Made by a program: the position numbers and the translations under genes
Assembly: GCA_026214975.1 (NCBI GenBank)
Contig: CM047815.1
Span: forward strand, 84,092,800-84,156,799
DNA length: 64,000 bases
DNA from: Gentiana macrophylla
Lineage: Eukaryota > Streptophyta > Magnoliopsida > Gentianales > Gentianaceae
Direction: 5' to 3'
Notes under the pieces: generated by a model
What the model was told of the DNA's origin: nothing
What the model saw: the letters and a program-made list of their open reading frames with translations, nothing else
Database searches by the model: none
Shown: positions 1 through 12,706 of the stretch, one piece after another
Numbering within the stretch: position 1 is the stretch's first letter
Layout of the letters: each line of letters opens with the position of its first letter

Positions 1-25
1 AAATCGTATAATTTCACCCTTAACA
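1..25 (-). repeat. Athila-A 3' LTR, first 25 bases of the LTR
   Basis: On the minus strand this is the LTR start TGTTAAGGGTGAAATTATAC. It equals the outer end of the 5' LTR at 44278-44302. The remainder lies left of the window. Confidence 0.85.
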
Positions 26-40
26 ACTCCCCCACACTTA
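26..40 (-). other. Athila-A polypurine tract
   Basis: On the minus strand it reads TAAGTGTGGGGGAGT and abuts the 3' LTR, the position for plus-strand DNA priming. Athila-B has nearly the same tract at 20474-20486. Confidence 0.85.
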
Positions 41-1084
41 GCTTTTTGCTCGTCCCGAGCAAAACAAAACAAAATCAAGGCTCGGAAACGAAAACAGACA
101 TCTAAGACACATATAACACATATCCAATAACTTAGATGTCCACCACTGTGTGAGTGCATAGCCATAGGAAACTTCCACCAAATCCAAACTCGATAAATTC
201 GAAGTAAAACTAGCTAATATCCAGTAACACTTGACACTCGTAAGTTGTACCCTACAAACATGACATATCCCGGAAAAGATGATCGACTAAATCTAGGACC
301 TTTCTGACATACTTAGAGGATAGTCCCTACAACATATCTATCAGTTTATACTGGGATAAGATTAACGAAAGCTTAAGTCTTATATTCATTGCATAACCAA
401 TCTTAAGTTGATTGAATTTATTCACTTCTTAAACGCACATTAGGATAAGCCATTGCCCTCATAGTAGAATAGGACATTTCGAGATAATACCCTACCGTAC
501 TCAAATCATAAGGCAGCTCTTCCTAACTGTTGTGAGCTTCTAGTCATCATAGTGGTATAGGACATACGTGGTATACCCTATCACACTCAAATCATCGACT
601 AGCTTCCAACACACACGGTATATTCAATTATTAACTCAACTTTTCCATTTGACATAGCTACGTGTACTTATCACATTCAAACCTCAGATATTCACAGTAT
701 AACATACTTCGGAACTAAATACAACCTATCATAAGTCTCACGATATATACGTAGCACTAAGCACATGACTTATAAGTAAATCAAAGATCACTAGTCCAAA
801 ACGGGGTATAACTTTTATAAAAGGCTCATCGTCTACTATGGCTCGTGAAAAACAGTGTCAGGTGAGACAACTAACTTACCAAACACATGAAATATAGCAT
901 AGATGACTATGAAAGTAACGAACATCAAACTGGTTTGCCTACTCGGGATCAAACAAAAACAAAAATATCGTAAAATTTTGAAAAATTACGCTCGTTTTGC
1001 ATAAATAAACATAATATTGTTAAGCAAATGGATAGATACGTCTAGCCATTCCCCTCCCCCACACTTAAACCACAACATGTCCTC
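41..1084 (-). other. Athila-A 3' non-coding region, distal part
   Basis: There is no coding signal. It is the reverse-complement counterpart of the 3' regions of Athila-B (19500-20470) and Athila-D (53900-54520). The box CCCCACACTTAAA near 1056 matches the reverse of the ATTTAAGTGTGGGG word at 19498 and 53912 in those elements. It is cut at 1080-1084 (TCCTC) by Copia-1 and continues at 10063. Confidence 0.7.
460..594 (-). repeat. Duplicated ~50-nt motif in 3' non-coding region (Athila-A copy)
   Basis: Two related units (460-508 and 545-594) read on the minus strand as TGATTTGAGT, then a GGTAGGG-like core, then CCTAT(A/T)C(C/T)ACTATGATG. The same pair with similar spacing is at 19939-19989/20026-20077 in Athila-B and 54393-54444/54480-54527 in Athila-D. 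Confidence 0.7.
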
Positions 1085-2809
1085 TGAAGAAAGTGAGAGC
1101 TCAGATCTAAACGAGTTAGATCTATGGCAGCGGATGGATCACGATTTACACAATACAATACATAAGTAAAGAACTTAAATTACTACAAGGGGGTTAAGAT
1201 CGTGTTACCAATATTGGGAAGAGAAGCCTTGATCTTCCGATGTGTTATCCACACGGTGGTTGGTGGACACCCTTCTTGCAACACGAACCTCCTTGATATG
1301 CAAACCAAGAAAAAACTGAGAGTTTTTCTTCTTCTAAAACCCAAGACAAGAGAAAACAATTTTTCTCTCCTTTAAATGTGTGAAAGTCGAAATTAACTCA
1401 TGCCATTAGACTTGGGAGAACTCTCTTTATATAGGAGAGTAATCAATGTCCTCCAAGGATTAAATAATTAAGTGATAATTATCACATTAATCCTTTTCCA
1501 AATAAAAGATAAATAAAATGATTATCTCAAACAAATTAAGATAAATCATATTATTATCTATTATTCCATGAATTATCATTTAACAAATAAAAGATAAATC
1601 ACATGCCAAATAATTATCCAAGAAAACTAATTTCTCTCTAATTATTAATGGAAGATGGCGCCACACTTGGGTCAAAAAAGCCCACATAAAATGTCTTTTA
1701 TGTGTATTATATTATTTAGCCCAACTAAATAATATCCATGCATATCAATTAATTAGCCCAGCCAATTAATTATCACTGAGGCCCAAATAACAAGATTATT
1801 AGTCCGAATTACAGAAGCCACATCGGGGACCATGGACCTATAACCAGTAGCTCTAATAATTAATTATTCATCGAACAGAAAGTACATTAATTATTAATTC
1901 CGGGATTACGCCACCATAAACCCGAAACTGAACTCTACCGATTATAGATGTATACTTATACTCAACCCATAGAGTTAATAAGCGTCCATTGATATAATCA
2001 CTACATACGGATTTACCCTCCATAGACTGTCCATTCTGAGTGGGAAGTCTCCGTGAACCCGACTCAGAATATCTTATCCTTATTTACCATTAACCCCCTG
2101 ATGATCAATTAGTACACATATCTGACTAGTAGCTAATTAGTCAAATGTGAACTCCCGGGATCGATCACTTTCCTAGGGCTAACAAATAAGGGGACTGTCT
2201 CTCTACTTCCCGTAGGAAGGAATGGATTCCATGTCTGTGAAAATCAGAACTACTCATTCATCTGCAGATAGTGCCAATGAGAAGTGGCTTGGAACACATT
2301 ATTTAAGTGAACCGTAACTAACACATCAAACACTACCCCGGGACAAGCAGCACCTGTGATCACCTCAGGATTAAGGTTGATCCATATATGATCATCTAAT
2401 GATTCAATAAGATCTCTCGATTACGGAATTATATCGAGAGATACAGATTAAATCGGTCCAGTCCTATATGAATGCCATCATATATAAATGCCCCACGTAG
2501 GTACCCTCTACCGATAGTCCGGATAAGACTATCACACCCTAAGGTGTTCTGGGTGCATTATTGGTGTTTTAATCAAGAGACCCTAAACTCTGATTAAGTT
2601 CACCACGGACTAACCGTTTAAGCATATCACCACTAACTCAATCCTCGTGTGCATGCCATACACTGAGTTAAGCGGTTACATACAGATATACTTAGGGTTT
2701 GCAGCAGTGTGTTACTTTACAAGCACAAAGCAAGTAATAAGGTCAGATAAATTCTGTCATCCATTAAAAAACAATTACACAAAATGGCTTTCGGGCACTA
2801 CACCTAACA
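1085..2809 (-). repeat. Copia-1 3' LTR
   Basis: 1725 bp, TG...CA ends, paired with 8326-10057. A TATATAAA box on the minus strand lies at 1426-1433. Scattered substitutions separate it from its partner, mostly in the first 250 bp and around 1835-1850. Confidence 0.92.
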
Positions 2810-2822
2810 ATCTCCCACTTGC
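2810..2822 (-). other. Copia-1 polypurine tract
   Basis: On the minus strand it reads GCAAGTGGGAGAT and directly abuts the 3' LTR. The same sequence sits at the same place in Copia-2 (44775-44787). Confidence 0.8.
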
Positions 2823-5800
2823 ACGAAATGACAAGCAACGATTGTTTTTAGAGCACACCCTTTCTCATCTTATTCACAACACTCTCCCACTTGCTCTAAA
2901 AGCAGATGACATATATCCATCAAATCCGTACCCCCCAAGCACTTGACTTGGTACACTGATAAGTTAGGTTGTCGGCTCGAGACGATCTTTAGGATTGAAA
3001 CGTTGCCGGTCCTTCCAATCAGGTGGTACTCTCAATCAATATGCTTTTGACCTATAGTAATTGAGAAGATCCTTCAAAGCTATCTCTTTACTGTTTTCAC
3101 AATAAAGTGATATCGGCTTATCAGACCTGGAATTACTCGCAGACCAAAGAAGGAAATTCTAAGCACTATGAGTGAACACTGAGCCCGAGATCAACTTAAC
3201 GATCCTCCTTAATCTGAATACAAGTCAAATTCAGTGTAGTCCACCATATTCAAGTTTGCACCTGAATATGCAAGCATATGATTCCTCGTTCTCTAAAGAT
3301 ACTTGAGGACATACTAAAAAAAGCTATTCATGCTCGAATTTGAGATTCGACTACTATTGACTTTTGATAACCTGACTTGCCGTTATCCCAGAGAGACTCC
3401 ATCCCATTTTCTCCTTATCCGAAGATTTTGAGAATCATTTCTGAGAGTTTGGGTAGGACCACTCTCGATGAATGTTGCATGCATATATGCATGACCATCT
3501 TATTCACTAAGATAGGTGGGATAGTCAAAGACTCATTCTAGTGAATTTGACCGAATCAGATTCTTAGAATACAGTCCAATTCTCTCATCCAAAGAATCTT
3601 GGCGTGTCAGTTTCCGACTTCAGATAGCACACCCATGTTGTTTCCAACCATTTCAGTGTTATCATTCATGAACACTAATACTACTACTTTACCAATACTG
3701 ATATCCAGTTTATGAAAGACTTATCAGTATTTTGGTCAAGTCCACATATTTAAAAACATGTGACTTTAAATGACCGAGAGGTTCTCTTAAATCCACAAAG
3801 GATATAAGCGCTGGTAGTCATGCTGCCATTTGTTCTAACCAAGACCCTTTCTGTTCCGAATGAATTCAGACACCGTTTTTCAGCTAGAAAGTCTCAGGGA
3901 ATCACCCCTATTTTATGCTTCCTAACGAAATCTTGCGAGACTGAGTAATAAGAGAGTTCACGGTCTGGTTAACTCTCTACTGGTCAGGGGATCACCCCTA
4001 GGCCACTCAGCTATGCACTGAAAAGTTTAAACTTTCCTATTCATTCGACTCTTTTCCGTGTAGATCCAATTGATCCCACTGGCCCTGAGACACTCAGGTG
4101 GTTCTACAAGAGGCCGAACAGAACTGGAGTATCAATACTCCATTCACAGGGTTAAGGCTTTCAAAACAAACTCTATGATCAGAATCCCATACAGCTTACT
4201 AAGAGCCATAGGTTATCAATCACCCCAGCAGACTATAAAGTCCACAAACCCATAATGGGTCAACGGTTAAACCATACTCCCACTATGTTTTGGGTGGATT
4301 TAAAGTCCACAAAACCACAATGGGTCAACGGTTAAACCATACTCCCACTATGTTTTGGGTGGATTGACATTCTGATCTAGCAGTTTTTATCAGTGTAATC
4401 ACCAACAACTGATGTTGGACGTGGTCTGATTAAATCAGATAGTAACTACCCTTGGGTAACCGTACTCCAAGGTCTATGGCTGTTATTTATAGATTCTACC
4501 AGAAGACTCGTGAGAGTTTAACAGTCAGTTTCTGATCTCTAGAATCTTATAACCAACCTTCACTCGTCTCATTGAGATATTTCACGAACAGTCACAATCT
4601 GAACGTACGTGCAAAATCTTCAGTCCTACCTTCAAGGAATAAATGCTAAATGCTTACATTTACGGAAGTGGTGTGAAGCGAATTCACTTCTTATCCATAA
4701 AATCACTGGCATCTTCTAGGTAGACTTCTCGATTTACATAATAATGTTAACCGTTATTTTGCAACGGATTATCTTAATCGAGTTAAGCAGTGTATAGTAG
4801 CACATAAATAACTATGTAGGGTAAGTCTATGGTTTCTTCTTTAGTGAGAAACATTCCACTAGGAGGCAGACCAAGAATCAGTCTAAAGACTATGCGATAG
4901 CCTATTTCTGAGCATGGAATACTCTACTCTCTGCTAAAACCAGAGACTCCTTCTCGTATTCTTTTGATAAAATAACCAGCGTTTTGAGTAGTTATCAGAC
5001 AGAATGTCACCACTCAAAATCTCCCACTAGCTTGTATCTTTCACTAGACCCCGAATGTCATGGTGAACAAGCTATGTTACCCCTTCAAATCTATTACCCT
5101 TTCCCGATTGAAAGGAAACTTAGTCATTGTTCCTTTGAGATAGTTTTCCTAGACTGGGAGATAGGAATCACCCTTTTCCAGTCGTCAGGTCTTATCTCTG
5201 GGATATATGTACTAATTAATAGACGTTGAAAGGTCGTTTATCTTAATACGGAAACCTTTTACCTTTAATAGTTTAGATGCCTTACACATACTTATTCAGC
5301 TTTTCTTTAGTGGTCCTGACTTTATCAAAACAAAAGTCCGAGTCTTGGATTCTTACTACAAATGTCATATTCACTTTCTATGAGGCAACAAAATATCGAG
5401 TTGAAAGTGAATCCATTTGTTCCAACGAATCTGAAAACAGAAAAATAAAATTTTCCGTGATATTCAAGGATCGAATTCAAAATTCATTTCCTCATACCAC
5501 TCCCACTATTATAGCTGAAATTACTGCCCGTGTTACTCTATTAATCGTTAATGCACAGCTTCCTTGTTCTTCCACAGAACTAAGCTACCGAGTCAAGTTA
5601 CTCTGTTAAGAAAGTGGCTAAGGATTCATTGGTTAGTGATCCGAAATCACTTTCCTTATCCTATACATTCTTTAATTAATGTTTTGGTTTAGCCTCAAAC
5701 TTAGTTTAGATGATTAACACTTGCAGACATTCCTTCCCATTCTGGACTTTCCTTAAAAGGAAACAGTCTTGAACTAGCAGTTCGTTTGAGTAGAGACTAC

Positions 5801-6240
5801 TCGTGAACTGTGGGATGTCTAACGAAAGCGTTACCCAGTGGGACTAATTTTCTAATAAATCAGAAAAAAACATCACATAAAAGCTCCCACTAGTTTATCG
5901 GTTCCAAATACCATCTAACTAGCGACACTTTAATTTATGATTCTCCAATTTTTCTATCAGAAAATTTCTCGTGTACACACTACACAATTAAAATTCACTA
6001 GAAGAATTTTATCGCCCCAATCATCTTTCAAACTAACTATGGTTGCCTCTCGTTCAACAAGAGTGACAGCAGTGACATACTTATTCACGTCACTTAAGTC
6101 TTAAAGGCTCAAGAGAAATATCTCTTCCAAAAATTAATCGCATGTAAGATCAATATGTACAACGTTCTAGTTACTTACCACTTTTTAACGAAGTCGTTAC
6201 TTAGTCAATTTCAAAATAGCATTCTAGTATTCTAGAGAGA
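2823..6240 (-). pseudogene. Copia-1 gag-pol remnant, heavily decayed
   Basis: No reading frame longer than about 110 codons remains. Homology to Copia-2 is visible at the nucleotide level. Positions 3030-3125 (with ATATGCTTTTGACC and CACAATAAAGTGAT) correspond to the copia RNase H region at 45030-45115. Positions 3175-3300 correspond to the RNase H/RT segment at 55810-55940. Stops are frequent in every frame. The segment is also shorter than the gag-pol part of Copia-2, so deletions are likely. Some short ORFs (5277-5609, 4984-5229) lie on the plus strand and are probably chance. No function can be expected; copying would need proteins supplied by another element. Confidence 0.7.
4236..4365. 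repeat. 65-bp tandem duplication
   Basis: Two adjacent 65-bp units (4236-4300, 4301-4365) begin TAAAGTCCAC and end TGGGTGGATT. They differ at only a few positions in the first third. Confidence 0.9.
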
Positions 6241-8310
6241 TATATGAAAAGTTGTAAATAAAATTGACAGAAACTAAATCTAAATCATACACTACTAATA
6301 AATTTTAGGAACATAAACTAAGTACTTATAGTCTATCCTACCGTTCCAAGGATTTAATCTAATGCCTGAGTGCCGCCTTAGGGTAGGTCAAAGAGGTTTC
6401 GATTAATATTGAAGATCAGATTGAGAATCAAACATCTCATTTGTGATCGTCAATCACCTTTCCTTTTTCAGCCAAGGTACTACAAAAAATACCCTTTATG
6501 AGTGTGACCTACTGTTTTAGATCTTTAGGTAGACCCCGAGTATGCCGCCTTAGGGTCGGTCAGTGACCCGACGAGTACCCAAAATCCTATCCTTTCGGAA
6601 ACCAAGCCTTGAATTTTGATAGCGGTGAAGAACTTCTTTAGGGAGGCCGGTCTCAGGCCGGCACGAGGCGTCACCATTCTCTCACGTTGCTTGTGTCAAC
6701 AGTAGAGGCTGTGGGGTCGGCTGTCGCCTATCCCGCTCCCACTCAATATTTTGAAAAGTGGTGGGTTTACTGATCACGTTTTTGGACTTGATGTTACATT
6801 AAGGAACAATAAATCATAGGCCCGAATGTGTCGGTTACGTGGGCTAGCCCACCCGACCTATTCGTTGGAACATATGTGGCCGTCGGACGGGTCAGGACTA
6901 GGGGAGCTCCGTTGAGCCATGGTGACTCTTCGGATGGCTCAGCCTTGCAAGACCCCCGTGCAAACGCCACACGTGGAGGGTGAAGTCGATCGAGCCGTAG
7001 CTACTGTTGACCACCCAACCGTGGTTAAACAACTTTCGAACCATGAATACCCGTGATTATCCAATCCTTAAACATCAAACTTTCACGTAGGCACTACGGA
7101 ACAAATACGTAATCTCGTCTAGGTAAGGTGGAATTCACCGAGAATCCAACACCTTAACCACGAGGTTTCAGGATTTTACTCCTTATGCTTTCGCAGAGTG
7201 GGATTCACCGAGAATCCATCACCCAACCTCGACGATTGAAAAAACCCGTGTTCCTCGGTTTTTACCCTAATTAGTTTCTAATTAATATCAAACAATTAAT
7301 TAAAACTAATTGCGTGTTTTTATACATGCCTAACTAATTCCTCGAATTAATTTCTACATGTGTGCATATGGAGTGGAATTCATGATATGATGCATGTCAT
7401 GGCAATTTTTCCGGTTACATACAATCTAAACGTGTATACTAGTGCAGAAAATAAACATCAAGATGGACCGTTGGCACCCCCGTAACCTAATCTATTAGAA
7501 AATAAATTAAAACCCTAATCTGTAGCTGTCCAAAGATTTCGACAATCGGCAAACCAAACGAATTCGGATCGCAACGAAACTTTCCAGATCTGTTCTCCAC
7601 TCCTCGGGCTTCAATGCGGACGGTCGGATTGGAGCTTTGACGTGTCAATGTTCTCCAGTGGTTGATGCACCTAGCCGCTGAATCTTGCTCTTACATCTGC
7701 AAATCAAAAACTTCCCGAGGCCGAAAGGAAATCAAGATGAAACCCGATCGACCTGAAATTTTTATCACACGTCAAAAACTTCATCTTTATTGATCTGACC
7801 GGTTGGATCGTCGTTTCAATGGTCCAAACTCTACCAGAAAATCGAGGAAGTCACAGCTAGGGTTTCTGTGAATCCTGCATTTTTCTGTTACAGCAGCCTC
7901 TTTGCAGCAGCAAACGGATATGGAGACGGACTCCGATCGACACCAAATTTTGTAGAATTTCTCATCAATATCCAATCTTGATTTTGACCAGAGGGATCGT
8001 CGTTTCAACGGCTCAATTAACGGGAAAAATGAAAATACTAAACAGCTACTAAACAGATCTACTTTCTGGAAATTAAAATTGCAAAAACCAATAGATTACA
8101 TAATTTCCTATACTCATATGAACGAATTTTCATTGTTCATATGAGTTTACAATAGATCTAACGGGTAAACAGTACCAACCCCAATCCATCTCTTCAACCA
8201 TAACAACCAATCATAAACAATGCATAGAACAATAAATTAAATTTATCTACATGCAATTCCACTCCTTTAAATCGTTTAAATATGATTATACTGTGTAAAT
8301 TGTGGAACCT
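6241..8310 (-). other. Copia-1 long 5' leader
   Basis: About 2 kb between the PBS and the expected gag start near 6245. Blocks such as CCAAGGATTTAATCT (6347) and GAAACCAAGCCTTGAATTTT (6598) recur at 59445 and 59730 in Copia-2. This non-coding leader is clearly better conserved between the two elements than their coding regions. ORFs here (7787-8008, 8194-8400) have no support. Confidence 0.7.
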
Positions 8311-8323
8311 GGTTCTGATACCA
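8311..8323 (-). other. Copia-1 primer-binding site (initiator tRNA-Met type)
   Basis: On the minus strand it reads TGGTATCAGAACC, two bases from the 5' LTR. The first ten bases match the classic TGGTATCAGAGC site complementary to initiator tRNA-Met; the next one differs. Confidence 0.85.
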
Positions 8324-8325
8324 CA

Positions 8326-10057
8326 TGAAGGAAGTGAGAGCTCAGATCTAAACGAGTTAGATCTATGCGCAGCGGATGGATCACGATTTACACAATACAA
8401 TACATAAGTGAAGGACTTAAATTACTACAAGGGGGTTAAGATCGTGTTACCAATATTGGGAAGAGAAGCCTTGATCTTCCGATGTGTTCTCCACATGGTG
8501 GTTGGTGGACACCCTTCTTGCAACACGAACCTCCTTGACATGCAAACCAAGAAAAAAAATGAGAGTTTTTCTTCTTCTAAAACCCAAGACAAGAGAAAAC
8601 AATTTTTCTCTCCTTTAAATGTGTGAAAGTCGAAATTAACTCATGCCATTAGACTTGGGAGAACTCTCTTTATATAGGAGAGTAATCAATGTCCTCCAAG
8701 GATTAAATAATTAAGTGATAATTATCACATTAATCCTTTTCCAAATAAAAGATAAATAAAATGATTATCTCAAACAAATTAAGATAAATCATATTATTAT
8801 CTATTATTCCATGAATTATCATTTAACAAATAAAAGATAAATCACATGTCAAATAATTATCCAAGAAAACTAATTTCTCTCTAATTATTAATGGAAGATG
8901 GCGCCACACTTGGGTCAAAAAGCCACATAAAATGTCTTTTATGTGTATTATATTATTTAAGCCCAACTAAATAATATCCATGCATATCAATTAATTATTA
9001 ATTTCACCAATTAATTATCAATGAGAGGCCAAATAACAAGATTATTAGTCCGAATTACGAAGCCACATGGGGACCATGGACCTATAACCCTTGAGTAGAT
9101 CCAATAATTAATTATTCATCGAACAGAAAGTACATTAATTATTAATTCCGGGATTACGCCACCATAAACCCGAAACTGAACTCTACCGATTGTAGATGTA
9201 TACTTATACTCAACCCATAGAGTTAATAAGCGTCCATTGATATAATCACTACATACGGATTTACCCTCCATAGACTGTCCATTCTGAGTGGGAAGTCTCC
9301 GTGAACCCGACTCAGAATATCTTATCCTTATTTACCATTAACCCCCTGATGATCAATTAGTACACATATCTGACTAGTAGCTAATTAGTCAAATGTGAAC
9401 TCCCGGGATCGATCACTTTCTTAGGGCTAACAAATAAGGGGACTGTCTCTCTACTTCCCGTAGGAAGGAATGGATTCCATGTCTGTGAAAATCAGAACTA
9501 CTCACTCATCTGGAGATAGTGCCAATGAGAAGTGGCTTGGAACACATTATTTAAATGAACCGTAACTAACACATCAAACACTACCCCGGGACAAGCAGCA
9601 CCCTGTGATCACCTCAGGATTAAGGTTGATCCATATATGATCATCTAATGATTCAATAAGATCTCTCGATTACGGAATTATATCGAGAGATACAGATTAA
9701 ATCGGTCCAGTCATATATGAATGCCATCACATATAAATGCCCCATGTAGGTACCCTCTACCGATAGTCCGGATAAGACTATCACACCCTAGGTGTTCTGG
9801 GCGCATTATTGGTGTTTTAATCAAGAGACCCTAAACTCTGATTAAGTTCACCACGGACTAACTGTTTAAGCATATCACCACTAACTCAATCCTTATGTGC
9901 ATGCCATACACTGAGTTAAGCGGTTACATACAGATATACTTAGGGTTTGTAGCAGTGTGTTACTTTACAAGCACAAAGCAAGTAATAAGGTGAGATAAAT
10001 TCTGTCATCCATTAAAAAACAATTACACAAATTGTCTTTCAGGCACTACACCTAACA
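8326..10057 (-). repeat. Copia-1 5' LTR
   Basis: 1732 bp, paired with 1085-2809. TATATAAA on the minus strand at 8669-8676 is the likely promoter. It is flanked on the right by TSD TCCTC. Confidence 0.92.
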
Positions 10058-10062
10058 TCCTC

Positions 10063-10339
10063 ATGGTGGACAAAAAGGAAAAAGTGATTATACTTAGCTG
10101 GATGCGCGTAGAAAATCGAGGCGTTGGCCAGGCCGGAGCATGAAAAAGCCAATGCTCGCTAAAGCGTCGGAAATTGTCCACCTAACTTAATCGTAACTCG
10201 ACAAAAACTATACGTGCAACGCTGTACAAAACATATGAAACTCGGGGGAAAAAAAGGGTGTAAAATCGCAATGGTAAAAAGAGATACAAACGAATGGGAA
10301 TAAAAGATATCATCTATAAACGAAATAAACAGTGTCAAC
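10063..10339 (-). other. Athila-A 3' non-coding region, middle part
   Basis: Single-copy stretch between the Copia-1 TSD and the Athila-B insertion (its copy of TCAAC is 10335-10339). I see no coding signal. It belongs to the region following the env-position ORF. Confidence 0.6.
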
Positions 10340-11928
10340 TGTTAAGGCCATATTTATATGATTATTAAGGGTTTATTTCATTATTATTTTTCCCACATTT
10401 GCGTAATTTACATGAGAATTAAGGGTTTAAGTGTAATTATTTAATAAAGATGATTTTAAGAGGGTTGTATGCAAGATTGATGATTTTAAGTGTTAATTTA
10501 ATGGAATTATTATTATTTGGATTTTATTACATTTTTGCATTGTTTATTTATCATGTAGGTGTTGATTTTCGAATGCTATAAGTGGATAAATAAAGCTCAA
10601 GTCGAATTATTCAAGATAGAGTTGGAATTGGCTCAAAGAAATTGGATAAAGATGAAGAAATCCGACCCTCAGCACCTTGGACGAGCGTCCGAATCCCGTC
10701 CATTCTAGACGGGCGTTTGATAAAGTGAACGAGCGTCCGGAATTGTATTTTACATTCAGAGAGTTCGGACGGAGGATGAACGAGCGTTTACTCAGCGTCC
10801 AGGTATTCTGGACGGGCGTCCGGATTTTCAGACGAGCGTCCATAGCCGACTTACTTCCAGCCGACTTAAAACTCTATAAAAGCACCGCATTATGAAGCCT
10901 TAAAACCCTAATCTTTTACACACTATTTACTCATATATACACGCCATTGCGCCTAGAATCCTAAGGAGCCGTTTTTACACAGAGATGCAAATCTCCCCTT
11001 CAACAATCGTGTTCATCATGATTGTTGGATAAATACCCTGCAGTGAGTCGACGGAGGAAGCCTATCAACAACAAAAACCAACTAGAAGAGTTCGATGCTT
11101 ATGTTTAGTGAGTTTATTTCATAGTTTTTCATTACTTTGGATCTGTTTTATGTTGTTTAAGTTTTGTTGAATTAAGATTTGATGAAACGATCTATGTTTA
11201 TTTTATGCTTGAATAAATTTATGAAAGTATGTTTATTTAAGTTCTCTTTTATTCAAAGTAATGCATCTAATTGTGTTTTAAGAGATTATGCATGATTAGT
11301 TGAGTAAAAAGTTTGGAAACAATCTCGTGATCCTGTTTTGATTGCATGTTCAGTTTATTTGAAAAGATAAACGAAACCCTAGAATTTGGTTGAAGATATT
11401 TAATTGAATTCGTGAAATAAATCACTACTAAAAACTATGTCTTTTTAATCACCATCTAGTTGGGATTGTTGGTTGATAGGTGGAATCTAGTCGCCTTGCT
11501 GTGTTTTCCTTTAATTGTTTTAATCAAATCGTTTAGATTAAGTTTAGTTAAGTTCTAGTTTGATAAACCCTGGTTTTCTGCAAGTTTTCTGCACGTTTCT
11601 GTTTCAGTTCGTAGTTGGACGCCCGTCCGTTAGATTCCGTTTTCAGACGCTCGTTCACCAAAGTGAACGCTCGTCTGGCTTTCTGTTTTCTTATTTTTCT
11701 TGCTTGTTTTTACTCTTGTTTTAGTTTTAATTCTTAGGTTTAGGTTTTAGTTAGTTTCAGCCTTAGTTTAGTAGTTTAGTTAATAATTGTGACATAATTG
11801 ATATAGATTTATATTTGAATCCGATAAACATTCCACTCCTTGGGGCGACCCGTAAACACCCATATACTACGATCCTTATACTTGGGGTGTTTCGGTTTAT
11901 AAATTATAAAACTAGTTTTTACCGAACA
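10340..11928 (+). repeat. Athila-B 5' LTR
   Basis: 1589 bp, TG...CA. Large AT-rich stretches (about 11000-11600) appear identical to the 3' LTR. Nearly all differences fall in GGACG/CAG/CTG words. A second, smaller GACG-type cluster lies at 11617-11683. Confidence 0.95.
10677..10881 (+). promoter_or_regulatory. Athila-B LTR promoter: GGACGNNCGTCC array, DRE-like sites, TATA box
   Basis: Copies of GGACGAGCGTCC, GACGGGCGT and GGACGGGCGTCC are spread over 10677-10842. Two GCCGAC words (DRE/CRT core) follow at about 10847-10865, then TATAAA at 10875-10880. The order dyad array, RCCGAC, TATA recurs in the LTRs of Athila-A and -D. The role as promoter is inferred from position and the TATA box. 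Confidence 0.7.
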
Positions 11929-11934
11929 AGTTTT

Positions 11935-11951
11935 TGGCGCCGTTGCCGGAG
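11935..11951 (+). other. Athila-B primer-binding site (tRNA-Asp)
   Basis: TGGCGCCGTTGCCGGAG matches the complement of the plant tRNA-Asp(GUC) 3' end almost completely, six bases after the LTR. Confidence 0.9.
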
Positions 11952-12706
11952 TCGGTAACGGTTGTCGGATTCTATTTAGGACAATTTTACGAGTCAAAGG
12001 GATCGTTTTTAGCACGGTAGTATTTTGGCCGTAACTTTTGGCTCGAGTGTCCGTTTGGAACGCAGGACCCCAATTCGAAAGCTTCGTTCCGGCGCCGACG
12101 ACGTGGTGAACCGCCGTGAGCCGTTCGATGCGTTTTCGAGGTCAAAATCCACTGTTTTCCCTCCATTTTGGCCTTGAGAGAGAAGATTTCAACACGTTTC
12201 TTTTTTTTTTTCCGTCTTAGTGTTTTTTTTTGTTTTTAACCTTTTCGTAGGTAGGTTCCTTTTCCAGTTTCTTGTTTTTCTTGTTTTTAAACTTCTGTTT
12301 TATTTTATTTGATTTTCTTTCAATTATTTTCCTTACTTTTTTTTATATAGCTTAGATCTGTTTCCGTAATTATAGATTTGTTTGATTTTATTTCCGTAAG
12401 TCTTTTACGCTTTTATTTTTATCTCGTTTTCAATTTACGGTAACCTTAGTTTTTAGGTTTTCGTTTACGAGCGGCGTTCAACAACTTGAGCGCCCGTCCA
12501 CCTCAATTGTCCTCTCCGAGCGAGCGTTCATTCAAGCTGACGCAGCGTTCGATTCAACGAACGTCCACTAACACTGGGACGCCGATCTCTCAAATCATCA
12601 CTTCTTTTCTTTCTTCTCTTTTCTCCCTCTAAACCATCTAATCGTTTCTAAACTTGTTCTAATCAACCCCAAAGGGTTGATTTCTTCCTTTCCTTTCTTA
12701 CGGTTT
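11952..12706 (+). other. Athila-B 5' leader
   Basis: Non-coding, T-rich. It contains another cluster of GACG/CGTC words at about 12475-12565. It aligns with the Athila-D leader (the shared segment ends near GTCGGATTCT and ACCCCAATTCG). Confidence 0.75.

Larger units (their letters stand above)
1085..10057 (-). mobile_element. Copia-1, Ty1/copia LTR retrotransposon with decayed interior
   Basis: Two long, nearly identical LTRs (1085-2809 and 8326-10057) start TGAAG and end AACA. They are flanked by the 5-bp TSD TCCTC (1080-1084 and 10058-10062). The minus-strand PBS at 8311-8323 resembles the initiator tRNA-Met site and the PPT is at 2810-2822. The interior is about 5.5 kb, similar to Copia-2, but has no long ORF; stretches can still be matched to Copia-2 RNase H, RT and leader. 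It lies inside the 3' non-coding region of Athila-A and so is younger than Athila-A. Confidence 0.9.

Noticed and set aside
5277..5609. 110-codon plus-strand ORF in Copia-1
   Set aside because: No recognisable protein, antisense to the decayed gag-pol, and typical of chance ORFs in AT-rich DNA.
7787..8400. Two minus-strand ORFs in the Copia-1 leader
   Set aside because: They lie in non-coding leader and LTR edge and are not kept in Copia-2.
10607..10895. Overlapping ORFs on both strands of the Athila-B LTR
   Set aside because: Produced by the GC-rich dyad array; LTRs of this kind do not code here.
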